This document shows, piece by piece, positions 55,159 through 64,000 of a stretch of DNA of 64,000 nt. Position numbers and translations under genes: made by a program. This DNA is from Marsupella aquatica (lineage: Eukaryota > Marchantiophyta): NCBI GenBank assembly GCA_973895155.1, contig OZ316898.1:19778001-19842000 (forward strand), read 5' to 3'. The notes beneath the pieces were generated by a model. The model worked only from the letters and a program-made list of their open reading frames with translations, was not told where the DNA came from and ran no database searches. The stretch's first letter is position 1, and each line of letters begins with the position of its first letter.

Positions 55159-58100
55159 ATGACAGTCCAGACGGATTTAACGAAAGGCCCACAGAAGGGG
55201 CACATTAGCACTGGTGGTGGTGGCTACAGAAAACGCCTGGAGGCATGGAAGAAGAAGAGCCACGCACTTCTGGGGACCTTCTCGTTGATGATTTTGGGCC
55301 TCATTCTAGTGCTGGCTTGGGAGAGTACAGGATCCGGAGCTTTTACCTTGGCCTTTTACAATCAGGACCCACCAAAACTCGTCGATCTCCGCTTGGGTGA
55401 GTCCATTAATTACCCTGCCAGATACCTTACTAGTTCCTTTGCGATGTAAGGAGGGATCCGCTCCTGCTTTGTGATTTGTTCTATTTCGCTGAGCCCGAAC
55501 TGATGTCCAACTCCAGATCATCATGACAGTCCTGCTCTGAAGGCACCAATAAAATCTGGAGTGATGGAATTGTAGACTGTTGAAAGAACCTGATGCTGAA
55601 CTCGATATTCAGGGAATGAGTACATCGTGGCTATCTGCAGAGTTCGGTCCAATCAGAATTATGAAAATCCTGGTTTTTTAACGTTTAATTTGGGTCAACC
55701 GAGTCAAATTAGTGTCCCGGGTTCCTTATCGTACATCCCGAAATTGTCAATTGCTACCAAAGCTCGATGAGGAAACTTAGATTGGTGGCTTACTAAATCG
55801 TGACTTACGTGTACATGGGTTGGGAAATGTTGCTGACAGGTGATGCAGTTAAGACGAAAGCCCTACTGGCGTCATCGGAGGACCTAGATGAATCTGGTAC
55901 GTCCTGCCTCCTAATCACCAGCCAGGCCGTTCAATGTTACTGCCCCCGCGGTACTTTGAAGTCTTCTCGTAACGGTCATCTGCAGGATCTATAACTAAAA
56001 ATGAAGCTATTACAGCGACGAGAATCTAAAGTAACTAACTTGGAATATCATTATGTACCCGTCAGTTCATGTCCGACGCTACCAGACAGTGAGATTGTGT
56101 ATGCTGAGTTGACTACTAGCTTCAGACTGAGAAACGACGAGCTCTCTGCCAGTCTCGGCAACAATTTCATGAAACGTGCCCTTGCAAGTTATTTGAGTTA
56201 CGCTCTAGTGATGCTTTAACCACAGCTTCAGGACTTAGTAACATTTTCTTTCATAAACCGTTTCACAATTACAAAGTCATGACCTTTGTTGCCGTTTTCT
56301 GTGTTGGTTAGCTAGCTAGCCGATCCCCAGGAATTCACAATTCCCTTGAGTGCCTTCATACTTGAACCACATATCGTGTCTCTTCGTTGATGCCTCCTAT
56401 AGATAGCAGTGGTCGGGATTGACCGGGTCTACCGAAGCATGGAAAGTTCATTGCCATCATGCGGAAGGCATTTCTTCGCACGTTGTTTAATCAATGTGAA
56501 GTCGGAGAAAACGGGGGATATTGACAGACTTGATACTAATTGAATGTAGATTCATGACCATGCATCGAGTCAATTGGGCGGTGGGCTGGGCGTTGCCTAG
56601 AGGATGAGCTACTCCCTGCTGTATAGCCTGACATTGTCCGTTGAATTATCGCTGTGACAGGGAGGAAGCTGGGAATTGACGACTCAGTCAGATGGAAGGT
56701 GACTGACGACGCAAAGACCGACTTAAAGTCTTCGCTTGATGGGGTCCAAGTTCTCAAAACATCGACTGTCGGAGATGCGGAGCCGAATGAAGAGGGCTCC
56801 GCTCTACCAACGTCGGATTCAATTACGGATGAGAAAACATCCGAGATGAAGGCGGACCCGGCTCCTATGTCCAAACGATCAAAGAAGTCGACAAGGAGTA
56901 GAAATGCTTTGATTGCAGAGGATGGACCGTCCGAGACCATTGAGTCGGACTTAGGTAAGCGCTTTAGTGGTCTTATCGCCGAGGATTTTCTGTCGATTGT
57001 ATGCAGATGATTCGTGTTCTTTACATTCATTTGTAGTGTCCTGCAGTAAAACAGGACTTCAGGTGATGACTTCTTACAAGCTGCTCACCAATGTTGGCCA
57101 AACAAAATACGAGTACAAATTGTAGCAGAATGGACTGATTGATTGTGTCGGTGGCATGTTGGGTTGGTGGGTTGTGGTTGGTACACACAGGCTCCAGGTC
57201 CCAAAGCGAGGTGTGTGATCTCGCGAAAGGAAAGTGGGTGAAAGACGAGAAGCGGCACTTCTACTCTGGCAAAGAATGCAAAAACTATCTCTCGCCTGGA
57301 TTTGCCTGCCGCCTGATGAACCGTCCGGATTTCGAGTTCGAGAAACTTCGTTGGCAGCCTGAGGGATGCGATCTCCCCTCTTTCACTGGCAACGGCTTCC
57401 TTCAGAGGTGCCCTGTCTCCCTCGCTTGACGTTTTACATATGCCATGTTTGGATCCGCTAGTATTGAATTGCATAAGGGAGCTCAATTGTAATTTCTCCA
57501 CCCTCATTTCGATCATGTATATATCTATGAGTTTCAAGGTCTGTCTTTCCACCTGAGGGCTAAATTAGCCCATGGCCCAGATCTTTTCTTCCAACCTGAC
57601 TTGTCTGTCTTGGACCGTGTCAGTTAAAGTAGGAGTGTCACTTAAATGCCGTAATTATTCTGAGTTGAAGTTGGTTTAGATGTACATCAGAGAAATCTGT
57701 GGACTCCTAAATGGAATATATTCATGATGAATCTGCGGCCATGCTGAACGATCATCAAAGGGTCTGGCACAACAGTGCCTTGATTGGAAGCATCCTCCCA
57801 GCTTGAGTAGAGTGTTCTCTCTGTAGCCGATTACGACTTTAAACGACAATCTATCTGAATTTCAAGGGGCAACCTTTATAGTTAATCGCCATGCACCTTT
57901 CCTCTGCCACATATCCGAAGTTTGACCGTCAGTCTTCCGAAATGGACAAGTTCGACATTCATCAATTTCTTATCATTGCATTTCAAACAATCATTCCGGA
58001 TAAAATTCTCATACAATAGCTGCAAATCTTTCATGAATTCAATCTGGGGCCTGACAGACGAACTGACCATGACTGGGATGCTAAACAGGTTGCGGAATAA

Positions 58101-58980
58101 AGTAGTAGCCTTTGTGGGAGACTCCGTGGGTCGACAGCAATTTCAATCGCTCATGTGCATGATCACGGAGGGAAAGGACGACAACAGCGTGGAGGATGTG
58201 ACGCAGAAGTGGAAAGGGGAAACCAAGTGGGCGTATCGGTTCCCGGAAACAAACACGACCATACTATTTCACTGGTCGGTCTCTCTTTGTGAGATTGAGG
58301 GAGGACACCCTCAAGAGGAGCCCGGCTATTCTGCGATGCACCTCGACAGGCCGGCCAAGTTCTTGCAGAAATCCTTCGACAAGATAGATGTGCTGATACT
58401 CAACACAGGACACCATTGGAACCGAGGCAAACTCCAGACCAACAAGTGGACCCGATATGTGAATGGCAAGCCGCTTGTGGATAAAAAATTGGCTGGAATT
58501 GGGCACTCTCTCAACTTCACCGTGCACAGCGTTGTCAAATGGCTCGATGAAAAACTGGCTGTTGGTAAGCGGAAGCCGGCGGTGTTCTTCAGGTCTATAT
58601 CCCCAAGACATTTCAAGAACGGGGATTGGGATTCTGGAGGCAAATGTGACAACACTCGTCCTCAATATGGTCCGCCCAGTGTGACGGAGTCCGACAAGGC
58701 GGTCAAGCCAAAAACTCCTCCAGTCTACCATGGACCGATAACTGAGATGATTGCCGAGATTGCTGTGAGGGGAACCAGAGTGAACCTCTTGAACGTAACT
58801 CATCTCTCGGAATTCAGAGAAGAGGGCCACATTTCCAAGTACGGGGTAGGGAAAGACTCTAAGCACCAGGATTGCTTGCACTGGTGCCTTCCTGGTGTGC
58901 CAGACGTTTGGAACGAGCTCTTGTATGCAACCCTCCTGAATGAACCCAGCCTTAGCCCTGTATCTATGAATCAGCGGTAA
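55159..58980 (+). CDS. trichome birefringence-like (TBL) polysaccharide O-acetyltransferase, five exons
   Basis: Exons 55159-55396, 55840-55896, 56661-56954, 57191-57407 and 58089-58980 join in phase (GT-AG throughout) to 565 residues. A short basic N-terminus is followed by one membrane segment at about residues 35-54 (SHALLGTFSLMILGLILVLAW), typical of a type II Golgi protein. Residues about 80-200 form a charged, Ser-rich linker. The PMR5N/TBL domain at about 203-268 has VCDLAKGKWV and the Cys-rich RWQPEGCDLPSF. The PC-esterase domain carries GDS at 279-281 (FVGDSVGRQQ) and the DxxH motif D530-H533 (DCLHWCLPGVPDVWNELL). The family acetylates cell-wall polysaccharides such as xylan, mannan or xyloglucan; the substrate here cannot be read from sequence. 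The start is the first ATG in frame upstream of the membrane segment. Confidence 0.92.
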
Positions 58981-59089
58981 TCATAGAATCGAGGCCAACA
59001 ATCGCTGAGGACGGGAAGTTGTAAAATTTCAAAATGCCATCAATGGACGAACGGACAAGACTTGAATTGCCGTCCATTGTCATTCGGCC

Positions 59090-59305
59090 TTGGATGCTCG
59101 ATCAGTAGCTCATAATCTCGTGGGAGGTGGTGGGGAGATCTTCAGCGCTTTACTTCAATGCCATGTGAGGATGAATTTCTGAACCCGAGTACATTTGGAC
59201 TTGGATGCTCGATCAGTAGCTCATAATCTCATGGGAGGTGGTGGGAAGACCTTCAGAGCTTACTTCAATGCCATGGGAGGATGAATTTCTGACCACTATT
59301 TGACG
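59090..59305. repeat. 111-bp tandem duplication downstream of the TBL gene
   Basis: TTGGATGCTCGATCAGTAGC starts at 59090 and again at 59201; the following text (TCATAATCTC.TGGGAGGTGG, then GGATGAATTTCTGA) repeats with scattered differences. It lies about 110 bp after the stop codon and may be partly within the 3' untranslated region. Confidence 0.88.
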
Positions 59306-62300
59306 GGCTGCTTAGCTAGTTTGCATCCTTCGCCAACATGCAGCCGCATCTGGAATTCTGGTCCACCCAGCCGGGGAGAGTCTCCAGCCTTCCAGTAATT
59401 ACTGATCCGATTAGATCATTTTTTCGATACAGGCTCCACAATGGAACCCTGATCGTCTACATATCCAAGTTTAGTGAAACCTGTCATACAATTGGACCAC
59501 ATGAATATCTGGGATGCCCCAGTTGTGAGTCGTTGGTCTAGCCTTCAATTGTCAGGGGTGTACAAATCATTCTTTATAACGTGCCTCATCAAGGTTCAAG
59601 TAAATTCATCCATTTAGGTCTATGTACATTTTTGCCGTGGATAATTGTGCCACACGGTGCGATGGCCATAGTCCCCTTCATGGACAGATATTCTGCGACC
59701 CAGATTTTCGACAATTGGCATGCTGGCAAGGTGGTCCTGGTCCTTAATGATGCACCAAGTGGTTGAATGGTAATTTCCGTTCTGCAAAAAACTTTTGTTC
59801 AAGTCTCTCCGTTGGAAGGCTCGAGATTCATTTGTTTCACAGAAAGTGCTTACGCTTTAGCAAGGTATTGGACTACTATCTACACCTGAGTTCACTTAGT
59901 GTCGGCCGTCAGTGACACCCTGGTTCGACCTCTGTTGTATTATATATCACAGGCAGAAAACGCCTAACCGGGAGACATGATCCTAAAGGCAAAGCAACCC
60001 AATGAAGGGGAGGAAAAGAGGGGAAAGGGCCTATCAAATTCAATCAAATAGGTGATGAGCAGCACGGTGCGAAGAAACACCACAAGTACTTTTTTGAGCA
60101 AAGGAAATTGATTTCAAAGGGGGCATGATCGAGCTAGGGGTCGGACCGGACACCACTCTGTTGTTCCGTAGTGGAGAACTGGCTGGCAATTCTTAGTCAC
60201 TCTCAGAAAGAACGTGCGCTTTAACCTATGTACGACAATGGTAGCATAGAATACATGAAGAATCGAAGAATCTGACTGTTCGCCCTTTTACTCATCACCC
60301 AGTAGCGGTACGATGCATGACCACGAGTAAAGTTGATCAGCAAAGTTATCGGTGTATCGCAGAATGCGTGCATATCATGAGTAGTTCCCACTGGCTTTTG
60401 ATTCAAGGATAATGTACAGAGTGTGAAGACTTCGAGGCTGATTGCAAATACCACCTGTCTAGCTACACAACTAGATGAACATGATGCTTCTCGTTTCTCT
60501 TGCTGCCCGCCACTTCCCAACGGAATCTATGTAGTAAGTATCTAATCTAATTAACCAATAAAGCGCAATCAAAAGCTACTCCGGGGGCCTACAGTCTAGA
60601 GCGAAGCCTCTAATTCAAGTCATAAGAGAAAGTGAAGATGCAAACCATAAAAACGGGGAGGGGGGCGGGGGCAAAGATGAATGAAATCTTTTGTTGAATC
60701 GCAAGTTCATTTTTCTCCCTATCGCTATTACTCATCTCTATTATGGTTCAAAGAACGAGTACTCAGGCTACTGCCTGCCAGTTGTCTATCGATACAAATG
60801 TGCCTGTCCCTTTTCTGTGGTGTCAGCATGGAGAGACTAGAACACCATCCCGTTTTTAGTGGAGATAGTTCGCCAAATTCCCCGGACTGAAATTGGTTGG
60901 TTTTCTTCCATTAGCCAGTTTCCACCTGGTCACAATCCTAGGGGTATTTCTAATTCTAAAGATATTGAAGTGACGTCAGAAGTAAATCTAGTAAACTTAG
61001 ACAAAGAATATCCTCAGTTTCTTCTCATTCACACAATTCAAGGTTCCCGTGCTTTCCTTCCTCTCGGACGTCTCTGGCTGAACGAGGCAACAGCGATCTA
61101 CCCTCGAGGCAGAGGACAAGATACAGTCGTGCTACTGACAGGCCTTCAAAGACGGTACAGTTGCATCACAGGGAAGGCAAGACTGAAGACCACACGGTCT
61201 TATCGAACACTTTGTAAACCGCCACACACTGGCTGCCCACAGTGAGCTGTGGAAATATTTGATACGTCGGTCAATTGATACGGTCATGGTGGTGGATTGC
61301 TCTGAGTGCTGGGGAAGAAATCAGTCGAACTGCGTCCAGCTGTATGGGTTGCGCTGAATAATAATCCTTGGGCCCACATTCAGCTTGCCCACACAATCGC
61401 GGCTTTAGGAAGATCTCGTCTTACTCTGTCAACGCCAATTGAAACTATGTCAATGAAATCCCCAATCAGGTGGAGCAATCAGGTAGCGTCCACCCATACG
61501 CCCCGGGTCCTAAGGGTGCAGTAAAGTCTATCCTAAAGTCAGTATAGTCCGATGTTGCGAACTCGCCTTGAAGGAATAAAAGTCGGGAAACGCCCTTTAC
61601 TGATCGAGAGGGTGTCCAGTTAGCCTGACGGAACGATCATACAACTCCTGTAGCTAATTAACTAGCACTCACGCTGTCTAAAGATCGGACGAGGACTACT
61701 TGACAGAAAAATCAATAGTCTTGCAGCGCTATCCTGTCGCCTATATCACCAAGCGGTGCTTAATATGCTTTAAAAATTGTCAGAACCATATGAGTGAGTC
61801 GATTGGAGAGGTCTGACATGAAGTCTGCGGAGAGAGAAGATCAGAAGGCAGTGTTTTATACAGCAAGGATGAACAGAGTACCACAAAAAAGCTCAAAAAC
61901 GATGAAAGTCGACCAATGTAAACCCGGGAAAAAGTCGTATGAACGACCGACACCAACCCAAGACCTACAAGGAAAAGAAATTATGCTAAATTAAAGTACT
62001 AATTGCTTAGCAGTAGAGGGATCAGTAGCTATGGCGAAAGAGCCCGTGAACCGATAAACGCATGTATCGATCAACGCACAGTGAGTAGGACGGGAGGAAT
62101 TCGCATACCTGATTTGTATTCAAGATTTCAAGTAGTTTTTCTGTTCAATGAATGTGTGGATGCATAATTATACTCAACACAAGAATATGAAAAAACCCAG
62201 CGATCACGTCGTCTTCTCGAAGCAAAAGATAATGTGGTAGAAAGCACTATTCTCTCCACATTGAAGAGATGCCCTCCGGCCGACCTATTGACCACACATT

Positions 62301-63143
62301 GTCCATCTTGAGTACGTATATATATCAACTTCAATGGGAGTACTCGACCTTCACGTCTCCATTATCGCATCTATTCTAGAACGTTCAATTAAATTTCTTT
62401 GGAGAGACTTCCATACTAGGTGCCTAAGTAATCCCTTTACATAGAGTTCAGAAAGGTGAATTAATCTTGAACCAATTCATCATTCTCAGTCTCGGACAAC
62501 AGATCAGTCATCTTTACCTTCAGATCTGATCCACGGCAAATAGACCAGACAGCTGCACCACATTATTGTGCCACACAGACCACAGAATGGGGAACGGCCC
62601 ATCTGCGGTCCCGTCTACTGAAGTAGATAATGGACCAGACCGTCTTCACCACTCAAACTCAATCTTCTCATCGGCCACTTTTCTCAGACATCTGCTAGAG
62701 CTTGACCAATCCGATCTACCCTCTCTACAGTTCTGATACTGGGAATGAAAGATGTTGGGCTGAAGGGCGAGTTGATCAGCTCACCTGTCACCCGAACCAA
62801 GCAAGCCCCATGAGAAAGACGGCATTTCGGAAGAACCACATCATGGATCACAATTCAGTACCAAACCAACCTCACGAAAGAGACTCCATTGATTTCTGAC
62901 AAAGATGGGTCACTAACGAAGCCTGCAGCATGAATTCCATGCCGCAACAGACAGGATGATATAAATGACAGCATCCATTTCATAAAGTCGACACCCAGGT
63001 GAGAGCTGAGAATCGAAATCCCAGAATAATCTGTTGACCGCTTTACCAATCAAAGTGGTCGAGAGATAGCTTAGAACTGGGTCCGGACGAGGAGCCGCAT
63101 TTGGTTATCAAAATCATTTGGTTATCAAAATCATTTCGGAGAC
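59306..63143. other. intergenic region, no gene recognised
   Basis: The 128-codon plus-strand frame at 60859-61245 and other short frames show no recognisable family. A repeat fragment at 60565-60675 is the partner of the window start. A 17-bp direct repeat (TTGGTTATCAAAATCAT) starts at 63101 and 63118, next to the chloroplast-derived segment. Confidence 0.55.
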
Positions 63144-63276
63144 GAAGGACATTATTTAAAAGCTACTGCAGGTACATGCGAAGAAATGATGAAAAGAGCT
63201 CCATGTGCTAGAGAGTTGGGTGTACCAATCGTTATGCATGATTACCTTACAGGTAGGTGGTTTCACTGCTTTAGCC
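63144..63276 (+). pseudogene. rbcL: chloroplast rbcL fragment in nuclear DNA (NUPT), decayed
   Basis: Translated in frame from 63144 it reads [20 protein letters not shown] followed by [17 protein letters not shown], which is the middle of the Rubisco large subunit (around residue 236 onward). Changes include Asn to Lys in YLNATAG. After the LTG block an apparent extra four bases shift the frame, then a GGTGGTTTCACTGCT stretch and TTAGCC follow with about nine bases missing between them. Similarity ends near 63276. Only about 130 bp of the gene is present, with unrelated DNA on both sides. This is a nuclear insertion of plastid DNA, not a working gene. Confidence 0.85.
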
Positions 63277-64000
63277 AAGACCTATCCTTCTGGTGCTCGT
63301 GGGCAGATATCGTCAAGCCATTTCTAGCCTTGATTTATTCCTTATTAAGAGCCTTACATAGAGAGGTATAACGAAGAACAAGAAAGAGAGATCGAGGGGA
63401 ATGATCGATGTTTCAAAGAGCCATATCAATTAACATCAACCTCCACGCCCATGTAATAATCTTCGTTCACATGCAATCAAACTCTCTAGAATATGCAATG
63501 TCACCAAAAGTCATTCACTGCTCTTTACAAATTTTGATTTATGGGCCGTCAGATGATGGGCCCATTTTTTCTTCACGGTTGGATCTCCCAGAGACCCAAC
63601 CTACAACCTGCCCCATTGCCTTCCCCCCCCCCCCCCCAACACCTGCCCACCCTCGTTGCCGCCTGGCCAGCCCTTGCCCTACTAACACCTCCTTGAGCAC
63701 GGAGGGGGAGGAGAGAGAACAACATGGGACCGCCCTGGATCCCGAACGCCCATCTCGTGCCTCATCCCGTCCTCACCCTGCCAAACAACATCACTTTTGT
63801 AACAATGTCTTCCGAACTGACAACATTATTTTTGTAACAATGTCGACCAAACTGACAACATTTACGCACCAACATTATTGCACAAACGACACAGCCAAAA
63901 CAGCAACACTGTCTTCCTTGCCTCAACTATACTTTGTCAAATGTCTCGCCTTGACATTTTTGTGCAACGCACCGGCATGGCCTCACCAATGGTTGCAGCA
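63277..64000. other. window end, no gene recognised
   Basis: Contains a C-run of about 16 at about 63623-63638 and a short local repeat of ACTTTTGTAACAATGTC / ACTGACAACATT-type text at 63790-63865, which resembles segments at 7090-7160 and 8715-8780. Confidence 0.55.

Noticed and set aside
60859-61245. 128-codon plus-strand frame
   Set aside because: No recognisable motif, no convincing splice partners, and other frames in the region look equally plausible.

Overview
The window is nuclear DNA of a green plant (streptophyte). The evidence is spliced genes with short GT-AG introns, plant gene families (trichome birefringence-like O-acetyltransferase, trihelix factor, RS-rich RNA-binding protein), Ty1/copia retrotransposons primed by initiator tRNA-Met, and a decayed piece of chloroplast rbcL. 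Sparse genes, a nested retrotransposon block and many small tandem and dispersed repeats suggest a repeat-rich genome of moderate or large size. The species cannot be named from the sequence alone.

Layout. 1-2.6 kb: no gene, with hairpin-forming repeats. 2.6-3.2 kb (minus): two-exon dCTP pyrophosphatase (MazG fold). 4.2-4.9 kb (minus): trihelix DNA-binding protein. 5.2-6.0 kb: a GC-rich module that recurs in opposite orientation at 12.05-12.75 kb, so that each copy lies just upstream of a gene in the same relative orientation. It is followed by a 44-bp minisatellite. 6.7-11.7 kb: old dispersed repeats. 12.9-17.1 kb (plus): five-exon gene for a filamin-type repeat + RRM + RS/acidic protein of about 1139 residues, resembling Arabidopsis IRR (At3g23900). 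17-25.6 kb: intergenic, with tandem duplications and a purine-rich tract.

25.7-46.0 kb is a retrotransposon cluster of two related Tork/Tnt1-like copia families. Element A (minus, 25675-38600, target duplication ATGAC) is decayed. Element B (minus, 30739-37287, target duplication CACAG) is nested in A's leader. Its reading frames are intact and its LTRs are identical outside a variable tandem array. Element C (plus, 39631-46046, target duplication AGGTT) is B's sister copy in inverted orientation, with gag broken by three nonsense codons. In all three elements gag and pol are in the same frame and are separated by a single aligned UGA, with conserved residues on both sides. The U3 of B and C is an array of 18-bp units combining MYB-type and ACGTG-type motifs.

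46-55 kb: intergenic, with two copies of a small inverted-repeat (MITE-like) element, minisatellites and A- or T-rich repeat tails. 55.2-59.0 kb (plus): five-exon trichome birefringence-like (TBL) gene. 59-64 kb: no recognised gene except an rbcL-derived insertion at 63.1-63.3 kb.

The four cellular genes (nucleotide-pool cleaning, transcription factor, splicing-type RNA-binding protein, cell-wall polysaccharide acetylation) do not form a functional cluster. The strongest candidates for something undescribed are the conserved in-frame UGA between gag and pol, the variable U3 arrays, and the shared upstream module of two unrelated genes.
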